The translations under genes were made by a program, and so were the position numbers. Under the pieces are notes generated by a model. It saw only the letters and a list, made by a program, of their open reading frames with translations. It did not search any database and was not told the origin of the DNA. A stretch of 64,000 bases of DNA, from the NCBI GenBank assembly GCA_964494805.1, contig CAZBST010000012.1:1-64000 (forward strand). The letters are read 5' to 3'. Below, in pieces: positions 35,073 through 44,380 of the stretch; the stretch's first letter is position 1, and every line of letters begins with the position of its first letter. Source of the stretch: CAIYOL01 sp964494805 (GTDB lineage: Bacteria; Planctomycetota; Phycisphaerae; Sedimentisphaerales; Anaerobacaceae).

Positions 35073-36092
35073 TTGAAGAAGGTTAAATTCGCTTTTGTAG
35101 GCTGTGGTAAAATTGCTCATTGTCATGCTGACGTAGTTAAGCATCTGGGGCACACTATAGAGGCTGTTGTTGCTCGGCCGGGTTCAGCGAACATAGACTA
35201 TTTTGCGAAAAAGTATGCCATCAGCAGAAAGATATATGGGGTGGAGGGACTTTTGAAATACTGTGACAGCTCGGATAACGCGATTGACTGTATTCTTATA
35301 TGCACACCTTGGGATGTAACCGAGGGAGTTTTAAGACAGCTTTTGCCGCTTGGTATGCCGATAATGTCAGAGAAGCCGGCAGTCCTTTCGATTGCTGGGC
35401 TGAAACATCTGAAAGAAAAATACGAAGTGAAAAACCTTTTTGTTGCGTATAACCGCAGATTTTATGATTTTGTTCCATATCTGAAAGAATTGATAGGCAG
35501 TGAAACCTGCGTGTGTGCGGATATTCTGTCCGCAGAACCCTGCAAGATGCTTATGAAAAGCCAGGGCGAGAAAGTATGTGAGTATATGTTATATTTTTAC
35601 ACATCTCATATAATTGACCTGATGTATTATCTTTTTGGTGATGTTGAGATTAAAAATGCGGTCAGTATCGTGAAAGGAAAAGAAAGTTCCCGAGTATGTG
35701 AGCTTTATTCGACTGAACGTAAGTGCCCTATACAATTGAAGATACTGATGGACTGTCCTCAGAACAGTTATTTCAAAATCTTTTTTGAAGAAAAGGTTGT
35801 AGAAATGTGCCCATTTGAGAAAATGGTGGTATACAATGGCCTTGAAAGAAAAGAAAGTCAAGGCAAAGCAACTTATATGCCACTGGCAGAAAGCGAATGG
35901 TATGCTGAGGATGCATTTAAGCCGGGCTTTTTGAACCAGATGAATTATTTTATCAAGAATTTTGTATACGAAGAAAATTCGTCTCTTGAACACATTGAAC
36001 AATTGGAGAAGGTAACACTTTTCTGTGATGAGTTAATTCACTCAGGGAGGTTCTATGGACAAGGTAGTTTCCAACACAAAGCAAATGTCTAA
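35073..36092 (+). CDS. Gfo/Idh/MocA-family oxidoreductase
   Basis: This NAD(P)-dependent sugar dehydrogenase type has FAFVGCGKIAHCHAD at the start and SEKPAVLS with the catalytic Lys of the EKP motif near residue 110. The C-terminal domain is beta-rich. It is a likely oxidoreductase for a nucleotide sugar or sugar acid, with unknown stereochemistry. It begins on TTG, 9 bases after the first SPASM gene, and overlaps the isomerase gene by 38 bases. Confidence 0.85.
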   Translation: MKKVKFAFVGCGKIAHCHADVVKHLGHTIEAVVARPGSANIDYFAKKYAISRKIYGVEGLLKYCDSSDNAIDCILICTPWDVTEGVLRQLLPLGMPIMSEKPAVLSIAGLKHLKEKYEVKNLFVAYNRRFYDFVPYLKELIGSETCVCADILSAEPCKMLMKSQGEKVCEYMLYFYTSHIIDLMYYLFGDVEIKNAVSIVKGKESSRVCELYSTERKCPIQLKILMDCPQNSYFKIFFEEKVVEMCPFEKMVVYNGLERKESQGKATYMPLAESEWYAEDAFKPGFLNQMNYFIKNFVYEENSSLEHIEQLEKVTLFCDELIHSGRFYGQGSFQHKANV

Positions 36093-37110
36093 AACAGGAA
36101 CGAAGAAAAAAGCAGTGGTAGAGCTGCGTCGGCAAAAGTCTGAAGACAAGTTTGTATCTTATGCCAAGGAAGTGTTTGAGATAGAGGCCGAGGCAATAAT
36201 GGCGCTTTCACACCGGATTGGCGATGTTTTTCCAAAGATTGTGGGAGCGATACTGAATTGCGAAGGTAGGGTTATTGTCTGCGGGATGGGTAAGTCCGGC
36301 ATTATAGGCCGGAAAATATCGTGCACCCTTGCCTCGACAGGTACGCCGAGCTTTTTTATGCACCCGGCGGAGGCGTTTCACGGTGACCTTGGTATGATAA
36401 AGAAAGAGGATATTCTGTTGCTGATTTCATATTCAGGGGAGACCGAAGAGATATTGAAAATTATACCCTTCTTAAAGAACAACGATAACGAGATTATTTC
36501 AATGACGGGAAACCCCAATTCCACAATAGCAAACAACTCAGATTATCATTTAAATGTGAACGTCAAAAGAGAGGCCTGCCCGCTTAAAATAGCCCCGACT
36601 ACTTCTACGACTGTTTCGTTGGTAATGGGCGATGCAATTACTGTTGCTCTGATGAGAGAAAAAGGTTTCGATAGCGAAGATTATGCGAGATTTCATCCGG
36701 GTGGGAACCTCGGGAGGATGCTGCTGACAAGGGTAGAGGATGTTATGATTAGGAGCAATCTGCCAATCATCACAGAAGATTCTAATATGAAAGATGTAAT
36801 TCAGGTTATGACATCTAGCCGGTGGGGAACAGCGGTTGTTGTTGATGGAGGACAACGTATAATCGGTATAATTACCGACGGAGACCTGCGAAGGGCCATG
36901 AATAAGCGAGGGAATATACTCCTGCTCAAAGCGCAGGATATTATGACAAGAAATCCCAAGACCATCAATAAAGATTTAAAACTCTACGAAGCTGAGCAAA
37001 TATTCAATACGCATGAAATCATTACCCTGCTCGTCTCCGGTGGGGAAGGAGAACTAGTTGGTTTGCTGCCGATTTCAACGGTTTGCACACCGAAGACCGA
37101 CTATAAATAA
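36055..37110 (+). CDS. kdsD: KpsF/KdsD-type sugar-phosphate isomerase (SIS plus two CBS domains)
   Basis: The SIS domain (about 45-190) reads GMGKSGIIGRKI, ASTGTPSFFMHPAEAFHGDLGM and SYSGETEE, the signature of arabinose-5-phosphate isomerase, the first enzyme of Kdo synthesis. Two CBS domains follow (about 225-285 and 295-345). Organisms often keep such a second copy in capsule or O-antigen loci. The start ATG 36055 has GGGAGG just upstream even though it lies 38 bases inside the previous gene. It may supply Kdo or a related keto-sugar; the exact substrate is inferred. Confidence 0.88.
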   Translation: MDKVVSNTKQMSKTGTKKKAVVELRRQKSEDKFVSYAKEVFEIEAEAIMALSHRIGDVFPKIVGAILNCEGRVIVCGMGKSGIIGRKISCTLASTGTPSFFMHPAEAFHGDLGMIKKEDILLLISYSGETEEILKIIPFLKNNDNEIISMTGNPNSTIANNSDYHLNVNVKREACPLKIAPTTSTTVSLVMGDAITVALMREKGFDSEDYARFHPGGNLGRMLLTRVEDVMIRSNLPIITEDSNMKDVIQVMTSSRWGTAVVVDGGQRIIGIITDGDLRRAMNKRGNILLLKAQDIMTRNPKTINKDLKLYEAEQIFNTHEIITLLVSGGEGELVGLLPISTVCTPKTDYK

Positions 37111-37145
37111 TTTAGACTGGCTGGAACCACTGCAGAAAGTGAAAG

Positions 37146-38045
37146 ATGGAAAGAGGTTCTAAGACAAAAGAAGAGATTTTTGAACAGACGATAATGAAAA
37201 ACGTCAGGCGCAAGTCACGCTACATTGACCAGGTGCAGATGGTGGACGGCATACCTTTGTTTAGCTGGATAGACATAAACCCTACAGAGCTGTGTAATCG
37301 CAAATGTGATTTCTGCCCGAGGAAGGACCCAGCTGAATACCCTAATCAGAATCTTCACATGCAGATTGCGCTGGCGAAGAAGATAGCCGATGAGTTAAGA
37401 AGCTTAAAGTATCGTGGAGGCGTTATATTTTCCGGGCACGGTGAGCCACTGCTTCATAATGATATAGTGGGTCTGGTCGGAACGTTCGGCAGTGGCATTC
37501 ATACCGAACTGGTCACATGCGGAGACAAACTTAGTGTAAAGCTTGTGAAGGAGCTTTTTGCTGCCGGTCTGAGCGTGCTTCTTGTGAGTATGTATGACGG
37601 GCCACATCAGGTTGATAAATTCAAGGAGATATTTGCAGAAGCTGGTTTGAGTAGCGAGCAATATGTGCTCAGGGACAGATGGTATGATGTCGAAGCGGAT
37701 TATGGCGTAAAGTTAACTAATCGGGCAGGGACGGTAACAGAAGGTCATCAGACGGCCTTTGACGAAAACAAGCCGTGTTATTATACGCATTATTCGCTGC
37801 AGATTGACTGGAACGGCGATGTTTTGCTTTGTGTGCAGGATTTCAACAAAAAAATCAAGTTCGGAAATCTTTACGCTCAGTCTCTATTGGAGATATGGAA
37901 ATCAAGGAACATAAGTAAATACAGAAAGATTTTGGGAAGGGGTAAGAGGGTTATGTATCCCTGTGACCGTTGCAACGTCAACGGCACTTTACACGGAAAG
38001 AATCACGCAGAAGAGTGGAATGAGGTCTATGAGCGTTCAAAGTAG
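37146..38045 (+). CDS. Radical SAM/SPASM protein B (paralogue of 34170)
   Basis: The radical SAM motif is CNRKCDFC near residue 56, with a C-terminal Cys set (CYYTHY, LLCVQDF, CDRCNVNGTLHGK). It lines up with the protein at 34170 through HGEPLLH versus LSEPLIH, SMYDGP, LSSEQYVLRDR and LTNRAG. The pair brackets the oxidoreductase and isomerase, which points to a shared pathway with successive or alternative radical steps. Its C-terminus overlaps the aminotransferase start. Confidence 0.85.
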   Translation: MERGSKTKEEIFEQTIMKNVRRKSRYIDQVQMVDGIPLFSWIDINPTELCNRKCDFCPRKDPAEYPNQNLHMQIALAKKIADELRSLKYRGGVIFSGHGEPLLHNDIVGLVGTFGSGIHTELVTCGDKLSVKLVKELFAAGLSVLLVSMYDGPHQVDKFKEIFAEAGLSSEQYVLRDRWYDVEADYGVKLTNRAGTVTEGHQTAFDENKPCYYTHYSLQIDWNGDVLLCVQDFNKKIKFGNLYAQSLLEIWKSRNISKYRKILGRGKRVMYPCDRCNVNGTLHGKNHAEEWNEVYERSK

Positions 38046-39387
38046 GTCCATTATTTCGATTGATAAAATGCGTGAGGAAATAGGCAGAAGAAATAGTCCT
38101 ATAGCAGAGCTTCTGAATAATAACTCTTCCATTTTGAATGCCGGCTATGACGACGAGGATTGTTTGTATGCACGTAAAGCGTATGAATGTTTTATAGAGG
38201 ATTACAGCGGAAATATTTATATTGATACTGCACTGGGAGCCGGGACACACATTTTAGGTCATGCAAATCCGCTAATAGTTAGAGAAATTGAAAAACAAGC
38301 AAGAGAAGGCACTTTATATATTTTGCCAAACAAATGTGCCCATGAAGTTGGCAAGTTCCTTTTGCAGGCTGTACCGTGTTTTAGCGGCTTTGTTTTTTGC
38401 AATTCCGGTACAGAAGCAACCATTCGCGCAACAAGAATTGCAAGAGCTTATTCCGGCAAGAAGAAAGTCGCTATGTTTAGCGGTGGATGGCACGGCGGAA
38501 ATGATATGCTGCTCTTTGAGGAAGACTACAACGGTGATGAGACCAGACCTATGCCTATGTTCAAATCAGCCGGTGTTCCGGAAGAGTTGATGGGAATGAC
38601 AGTGATGCTACCATATAATAATGACGCTGCATTTGATTTGATAGAACAGCATAAAGACGCGTTGGCAATGGTCATCATTGAGCCTTCTCAGGGCTCCAAT
38701 CCCAGAGATGATGTTGGTAAATTCCTACGGGAATTGCGTCAAGTAACCGCAAAGCATAATATTGTGTTATGTTTTGACGAAATCGTTACAGGATTTAGAG
38801 TTGCTTTGGGAGGGTGCCAGGAATACTACGGGGTGGAAGCGGATATAGCCACTTACGGGAAAACGCTAGGAGGAGGTTTGCCGGTAGGGATGGTAGGGGG
38901 AACAGAGGATGTTATGAAAGTTGTCAAAGGATATAACAAAGAAAAGCCGGTATTTATGGGTGGGACCTTCTCAGCAAACCCGTTGGTTATGCGTGTAGCC
39001 AGAACAGTGCTGCAACATTTGATTGAAAATAGGGAGTACATCTATAGTTACCTTAATGAAAATAGCCAGTATATCAGAAACAAAGTTAATGAGTTCTGTG
39101 TGTCGAATCAAATTCCTGTAAGAATGATGGGTATCGGTTCGATGTCGAGAATAATATTTACGGACAAAATGATAAAGTCGCGCCGAGAGCGGGATAAATA
39201 CGAAGTGGGCGATGCTTTGCAGAAGCTGTTTTATTCCTATCTCCGGCTTGAGAAAGGTGTTCATATAAGCGGTAATAGAATCCTTTTTTTGTCCACAGCG
39301 CACAAAAGAGAGCACATAGAAAAAATTGTATGTTCTATTGTTGAGACTCTAGAATATTTTGATAAACATCCCGGGCTGTTTAACTAA
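38020..39387 (+). CDS. Class III PLP aminotransferase (glutamate-1-semialdehyde aminomutase-like)
   Basis: The 455-residue protein has the fold-I class III layout: NSGTEATIRATRIAR binds phosphate, CFDEIVTGFR holds the PLP-pyridine Asp, and the PLP lysine is in YGKTLGGGLP (about residue 281). True HemL makes 5-aminolevulinate, but genes of this type in polysaccharide loci usually act on sugar or keto-acid substrates. The start is ATG 38020 (MRSMSVQ) with AGAAGAG upstream; ATG 38029 is an alternative. It overlaps the radical SAM gene by 26 bases. Confidence 0.85.
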   Translation: MRSMSVQSRSIISIDKMREEIGRRNSPIAELLNNNSSILNAGYDDEDCLYARKAYECFIEDYSGNIYIDTALGAGTHILGHANPLIVREIEKQAREGTLYILPNKCAHEVGKFLLQAVPCFSGFVFCNSGTEATIRATRIARAYSGKKKVAMFSGGWHGGNDMLLFEEDYNGDETRPMPMFKSAGVPEELMGMTVMLPYNNDAAFDLIEQHKDALAMVIIEPSQGSNPRDDVGKFLRELRQVTAKHNIVLCFDEIVTGFRVALGGCQEYYGVEADIATYGKTLGGGLPVGMVGGTEDVMKVVKGYNKEKPVFMGGTFSANPLVMRVARTVLQHLIENREYIYSYLNENSQYIRNKVNEFCVSNQIPVRMMGIGSMSRIIFTDKMIKSRRERDKYEVGDALQKLFYSYLRLEKGVHISGNRILFLSTAHKREHIEKIVCSIVETLEYFDKHPGLFN

Positions 39388-39398
39388 GAAGCCGGCGT

Positions 39399-40088
39399 AT
39401 GGAAAACGAACGTGTATCAAAAGACTTTGTGTTTAGAGCAGAAAAGAATGGCTCCCTGAGTTTTGTGGGGGATTTTGAGGGGTATTATAAGAGCAACGGC
39501 GACCCGTGGGGGCAAAGAGGAGATGATGACAGACTTTGTGAGTACTATGCTTTTTCAAGACACAATATTCTTAAAGCTGTTGAATCCGTCATCGATTCAA
39601 AAGCGGAGGATGTGGATATTCTGGAAGTTGGATGCGGTTTTGGCTATGTTTCGTCGAAATTGCATAAAGAGCTTTCCAGAAATGTGAATATAACAGGAAT
39701 GGATATTAGCCCTACAGCAATCAGAAAGGCCAAGACCTTGTTTCCGTCGCTGGAGTTTATAGTCGGTGATATTCGTTCCGAATATCTGAATGTTGGGAAA
39801 AAATATGATATTGTATTAATGGTCGAAGTATTGTGGTATATCTTGGAGAGGTTGCCTAAGGTTTTTGCGAATATAGATATTTTGTTGAAGGACAAGGGAT
39901 TTTTGATTTTCTCAAATGGCTTTCCAAGAGAACAAAAATATGGAAAAGAAATCATAGATGGATTCGATGGACTGGTAAGATACATCTGTACAAAACACTT
40001 TGGCAAATATAGAATTGTCAAGGCAGATCTTGACTACTCCGGCAGGTTTTTGTTTGACGACGGCCTTTTAGCTTTGGTGAAAAGATAA
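39399..40088 (+). CDS. Class I SAM-dependent methyltransferase
   Basis: The 229-residue protein has motif I LEVGCGFGYVSSKL (about 69-82), an acidic residue at the second strand (MDISPTA) and the motif IV region VLMVEVLWYI. Layout resembles NodS-like N-methyltransferases, so the target may be an amino sugar nitrogen, a guess consistent with the aminotransferase just upstream. Confidence 0.85.
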   Translation: MENERVSKDFVFRAEKNGSLSFVGDFEGYYKSNGDPWGQRGDDDRLCEYYAFSRHNILKAVESVIDSKAEDVDILEVGCGFGYVSSKLHKELSRNVNITGMDISPTAIRKAKTLFPSLEFIVGDIRSEYLNVGKKYDIVLMVEVLWYILERLPKVFANIDILLKDKGFLIFSNGFPREQKYGKEIIDGFDGLVRYICTKHFGKYRIVKADLDYSGRFLFDDGLLALVKR

Positions 40089-40123
40089 TTAGTAAACAGG
40101 ATGTTTTCCAGCGGTGATAAGAA

Positions 40124-40927
40124 ATGAGTAAACTGCGTCTATATGCACGAAAGTTTTTGCCTAAAGCGCTGAGTTTGTCCCAAAGATTTTTTTATATACC
40201 CCACAAGGGTAAGGGTTCTGAGCAAATCATACTTTACACGGAAGTTACATCATACTGTAATAATAAATGTACCTTCTGTGCCACGGATAAGGTTCGTAGA
40301 AAAGGTTTTATAAAGGACTTGGTTCGGGAGAAAGTGAGGGAATTTATTTCATCACGGCCTGCTAAGGAGTTTTTAGTATATTTTCACCTTGTTGGGGAGC
40401 CACTTTTGTATGACGGTCTTGAAAATTATATCGGGATGCTGCAGTTGCCCAATGCGGAGTTGTGGGTGTGCACTAATGGTGTGCTCCTGACGGATGAGAG
40501 GATAAAGAGGTTGCATCAGGCGGGCTTGAAGAATATATGGATATCCATGTTTTATACAAACGAGTCGGACTACAAGAGATATGTGCGAACCGACCATTTT
40601 AAAAGCGCAAGCAGTAATCTATTCAATCTCTTATCCAAAAATGAAATGTTCGACAAAATCCGTATAGTGACATTTTCAGAAGATGCCGATGCCATAAAAG
40701 AAACTATCAGGAACAAGAGTAATGTAGCATTACAGACCTCCAGAGAAAAAGATGAATGGGGTGGGGAGAGCAAGAGAAATTTTATATGCATTTCTATTAA
40801 TGGAGATGTTTGCTTTGACTGGAAAGATTACAATTTTGACGGCTCAGTTGGAAATATCTGTGAGTTGGACGGCGATACCATCATAAAGGAATATAGTAGA
40901 CTCAGACGAAAGTCTTTAACGGTGTAG
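40124..40927 (+). CDS. Short radical SAM protein without a full SPASM domain
   Basis: The 267-residue protein has the motif CNNKCTFC near residue 44 and the family-typical LVGEPLLYDGL and CTNGVLLT. Its C-terminal part keeps only scattered Cys (FICISINGDVCFDW), so the auxiliary cluster domain is reduced or absent. It is the fourth radical SAM gene in about 9 kb. A 100-base gap follows in which I see no feature. Confidence 0.8.
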   Translation: MSKLRLYARKFLPKALSLSQRFFYIPHKGKGSEQIILYTEVTSYCNNKCTFCATDKVRRKGFIKDLVREKVREFISSRPAKEFLVYFHLVGEPLLYDGLENYIGMLQLPNAELWVCTNGVLLTDERIKRLHQAGLKNIWISMFYTNESDYKRYVRTDHFKSASSNLFNLLSKNEMFDKIRIVTFSEDADAIKETIRNKSNVALQTSREKDEWGGESKRNFICISINGDVCFDWKDYNFDGSVGNICELDGDTIIKEYSRLRRKSLTV

Positions 40928-41027
40928 GGTTTATCACTTCGCGGCATATCACATTATATTGTTGCATCTTGGAAACAAACGAGCTTGAGGGGTAACTGCA
41001 TTTGTAGTTCAAAGAGAAAATTAACCG

Positions 41028-42758
41028 GTGGCAAAGAATAACGTGGAAAATAAGATAAAGAGAATATCGTCAAACGTTGCTGCGTTTTGCACAAGTTTCT
41101 ATTCTCTGCTTCGTCATATCAGATTTGCCCTGAGAAATAAGGTTTTCTGGTGTAAGTATCTCCGTGGCAGCAAAGCTGACCCGCGCTCGGTGGTGGTCAC
41201 AGAAGTAAGCAACAACGTCTACGCAGCGATTGGAACTGCCGTTGCGGCAAATATTGTCGCCAAAGTCCACCTTGCTCGAGTGCTTTACGTTAGTCACGGC
41301 CCTCGAGAACATATAATTTTCAAGTGGCTGCGAAGCAGCTTCTCTAATAGCTATTACGAAAGTATACACGAAATAGTCAACGGCCATTTTGAAGAGATAG
41401 ATGCTGATGTCCACAAGCTCTATGACACTTTGCGAAAGCCGGATGATATATTGAAGCTCAAGTATAAGGGGCTTTTGATAGGCGATATAGTTTATGATTT
41501 ATCAATGAGAAACGGATACTGGCAGGCAACAGTTTGGGAGATTGACGATAGGGTCTATGATACCTTGGTGAAAGTAGTTAGCATGCTGTTTGCCCTGGCG
41601 TTTATCTCAGACAAATACAATGTCAGGGCGGCTTTGTCTTCGCATACGGTTGGGTTTAGTGGCCTGCTGATAAGATATTTTGCCAATCAAGTGATTGAAA
41701 GCTACTGCGGCGTCGCCGGCGGACCTATTCGGAAGTACCTTTTATTTAACGGTAAGAGTATGAAGTACCGCGATACGATAGGTAAAGTCTGGCTCGACAG
41801 TATTATGAGAGACAATGAAGCCAAAACGCTACTGCTTGCTAAAGCCGACAAATATATAGCGGAAAGATTGTCTGGTACTTTTTTGGATGACCTGGATTCC
41901 AAAAGGGCGTTTGCAAGAGTCAAGAAGGAGTATAAGAGTTGCGAAGAATTCTGCCGGATATACGGCCTTTCTTCCGATAAGCCCTGTGTATTTGTAATGC
42001 TTCATGCCTTCAACGATTTCCCACATCATTTCGAGAGATATATTTTTGCCGACTATTATCGCTGGTTTATTGAAACGTTAAAAATTGTCAGAAATGTTGA
42101 CAGTGTCAATTGGATTTTTAAGGAGCATCCTTCGGCTGAATTTTATCCTAACGACGCCAATTTGAATGGTATTTTCGAGCTTTGTAATGAGTCGAACATT
42201 CTGTTCCTGGATAAAGATTCCTCTTTTAATTCTTCTTCCTTACGCTACATTGGCCACGCAGTTGTCACGTGCTTAGGCACAGCCGGGCTGGAATTCAGTT
42301 GTTTCGGAGTCCCTGCTATAATTGCCGCCGATAATTGGTATTCGGGTCAGGGCATTTGTTACGAACCGCAAACTTATCAGGCCTATCGGGAACTTTTGGA
42401 AGGCATAATTGATAGTGTTAAGCCCTTGGATAAGGAAGTGCAGGACCGTGCCAGAGTATTATTTTACCTTCAATATGCATCGGTGTTCGGCAAAACCGTC
42501 CGAGGCAACTCGTTTTTTGGCACGACCTCCGCGTCGCACGAAGAGAGAATGAAAAACAATGTTGATAAACTTCTTGCTGATGTCATCGTTCAATTAAAGA
42601 GTCCTGACATCCTTGAATTTCTCGGCAGAATAGAGGATTTTGTTGCCGATGGAAATAGAGAATGCTTCTATGTAAATGAATACCTCGAATCAAAATTGGA
42701 CCGGAAAGTTACTTCTGCTTATCGAAGTGCCGATTTTAGTTCTTTAGTGGCGAGTTGA
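41028..42758 (+). CDS. Putative GT-B-type surface polysaccharide biosynthesis protein
   Basis: The 576-residue protein begins on GTG. The C-terminal half has a GT-B-like acceptor/donor pair of motifs: WIFKEHPSAEFY near 365 and TCLGTAGLEFSCFGVPAI near 420. This HP-then-Gly/Ser-rich pattern is shared by capsule and surface-carbohydrate transferases (KpsS-like and CDP-glycerol-like). The N-terminal half has no recognised domain. No catalytic residue can be named. Confidence 0.6.
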   Translation: MAKNNVENKIKRISSNVAAFCTSFYSLLRHIRFALRNKVFWCKYLRGSKADPRSVVVTEVSNNVYAAIGTAVAANIVAKVHLARVLYVSHGPREHIIFKWLRSSFSNSYYESIHEIVNGHFEEIDADVHKLYDTLRKPDDILKLKYKGLLIGDIVYDLSMRNGYWQATVWEIDDRVYDTLVKVVSMLFALAFISDKYNVRAALSSHTVGFSGLLIRYFANQVIESYCGVAGGPIRKYLLFNGKSMKYRDTIGKVWLDSIMRDNEAKTLLLAKADKYIAERLSGTFLDDLDSKRAFARVKKEYKSCEEFCRIYGLSSDKPCVFVMLHAFNDFPHHFERYIFADYYRWFIETLKIVRNVDSVNWIFKEHPSAEFYPNDANLNGIFELCNESNILFLDKDSSFNSSSLRYIGHAVVTCLGTAGLEFSCFGVPAIIAADNWYSGQGICYEPQTYQAYRELLEGIIDSVKPLDKEVQDRARVLFYLQYASVFGKTVRGNSFFGTTSASHEERMKNNVDKLLADVIVQLKSPDILEFLGRIEDFVADGNRECFYVNEYLESKLDRKVTSAYRSADFSSLVAS

Positions 42759-42794
42759 ACAAGAATTTCGACATAAAAAGGAGAGCTAAAATAT

Positions 42795-43466
42795 ATGCTT
42801 AGAGGACCTGCTGTTGAGGTAAAGCGGAAATTCCAGGTGTACAAAGCGAAGGCGTTGGTCAATCGCCTCAGAGCATATACGATGTGCGACTTCGAGCGAA
42901 TCAAGTCTTTGATAGACCTGTCTTTATACCTTAATTCACAGCAAATAGAAGGCGATTTTGTCGAATGCGGGACATATAAAGGGGGCACAGCGGCAATTCT
43001 ATCAAAATATATGGGGGCAGACAGGCATTTGTATCTGTATGATAGTTTCAAAGGTATGCCGCCGACATCGGACAAAGATGGAGCAGAGGCTGCAAAGTGG
43101 GTAGGCGAGTGTCGGGGGACGGTCGAAGACGTCCGCGAGGCTATGAAACTGGTTTCTACAGATGATAGTCGTTATACTATTGTAGAAGGATGGTTTGAGA
43201 ATACATTCTGTGAGATTCTGCCTGAGAAGGTTGCCTTTTTACATTGTGACGCCGATTGGTACAACTCGGTGACGTTGGTACTGGATACTTTCTATCCTCT
43301 TATATCCGAGGGGGGCTGCGTTGTGCTTGATGATTTCGGGTATTGGGAGGGATGCCGAGAAGCCTTCTACGATTTCTGTGTCAGGCATAACGAAAAGCCT
43401 CTTCTGGAGAGAATGGGGGTCAGCCAAGCATATTGGATAAAACACAAATTGAACAACAGGGCTTAG
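42795..43466 (+). CDS. TylF/MycF-type sugar O-methyltransferase
   Basis: The 223-residue enzyme belongs to the macrocin-O-methyltransferase family: GDFVECGTYKGGTA forms the SAM site, LHCDADWYNS supplies the metal-binding acids, and LDDFGYWEGCREA completes the metal/His region. Characterised members methylate hydroxyls on deoxysugars, which fits a rhamnose-type acceptor. AAGGAGAG precedes the ATG. Confidence 0.88.
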   Translation: MLRGPAVEVKRKFQVYKAKALVNRLRAYTMCDFERIKSLIDLSLYLNSQQIEGDFVECGTYKGGTAAILSKYMGADRHLYLYDSFKGMPPTSDKDGAEAAKWVGECRGTVEDVREAMKLVSTDDSRYTIVEGWFENTFCEILPEKVAFLHCDADWYNSVTLVLDTFYPLISEGGCVVLDDFGYWEGCREAFYDFCVRHNEKPLLERMGVSQAYWIKHKLNNRA

Positions 43467-44380
43467 GTAAGAGCAGATGTGTCAGCCCTCTGACCGGTTT
43501 GGATAACGTAACCTTGCTCAAGACTATTCCCGCAGAACAGTTAATCCGTGATTGGCAGGATGGTCGGCTAAAAATAGATATTACAGAAGAGCTGCACGGC
43601 TATAAAGAGATTTATCTTTATCAGTGTAATCAAACAAAGTTGAAGTTCTTTTATCCCCCTGATATTGCCGGTTCAGACAGCTTATATGAGAAACTGCAGA
43701 GCAACGAATTTTATTATATGGAGGATAAATGGGAACACCGTACAGCGGTCGAGGATTTAGCCGGGTGTGAGCAGATTTTGGAGATAGGTTCTGGTTTCGG
43801 CGCTTTTGTGCAGATTTGTATCGACAGGGGTTTGAACGCAAGAGGCATCGAACTTAACGAAGCTGCCGTTGCACGAGCGCAGCAGATAGGGCTGCCTGTA
43901 GAACGGCTGAGTCTGGAACATGCTGCCGAATTATACAGCGGGTCTTTCGACGCAGTGTGTGGTTTCCAGGTGCTTGAGCACGTTCCTAATCCGTGTGATT
44001 TTATTAACTGGTCAGTGAAAATGTTAAGACCGCAGGGGAAGCTTATTTACTGTGTTCCAAATGCCGATAGTTTTCTCAGGTACCAGTATAATTTGTTGGA
44101 TATGCCACCTCACCATATGCTGCAGTTTTCGAGAGATACATTTGTAGCGATGCAGGAATTATTTCCCCTAAGGCTGGAAAAAGTGAGGTATGAGCCGCTG
44201 GCATCTTATCATACGGCTGGTTACATAAAGTCCTACGGTTGTCATTTTTGTTCCCGTTTTGCTGCAGCAAAAATTCTGTTCAATCGTTACACAAATCCGT
44301 TTTACAAACTTTGTCTTAGGATGGGTCTTAGGAGGTTGTTAGTTGGACAGAGCCTTTACGTCCAGTTCTGCAAGGTATAG
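43433..44380 (+). CDS. Class I SAM-dependent methyltransferase
   Basis: The 315-residue protein begins on TTG, 34 bases inside the TylF-like gene. An N-terminal CVSPLTGLDNVTLL segment resembles the zinc-ribbon-like leader of sugar C-methyltransferases but keeps only one Cys there. Motif I is LEIGSGFGAF near 121, and AVCGFQVLEHVPNP is the motif IV region. The C-terminal 80 residues are helical. The target is unknown. Confidence 0.82.
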   Translation: MDKTQIEQQGLGKSRCVSPLTGLDNVTLLKTIPAEQLIRDWQDGRLKIDITEELHGYKEIYLYQCNQTKLKFFYPPDIAGSDSLYEKLQSNEFYYMEDKWEHRTAVEDLAGCEQILEIGSGFGAFVQICIDRGLNARGIELNEAAVARAQQIGLPVERLSLEHAAELYSGSFDAVCGFQVLEHVPNPCDFINWSVKMLRPQGKLIYCVPNADSFLRYQYNLLDMPPHHMLQFSRDTFVAMQELFPLRLEKVRYEPLASYHTAGYIKSYGCHFCSRFAAAKILFNRYTNPFYKLCLRMGLRRLLVGQSLYVQFCKV

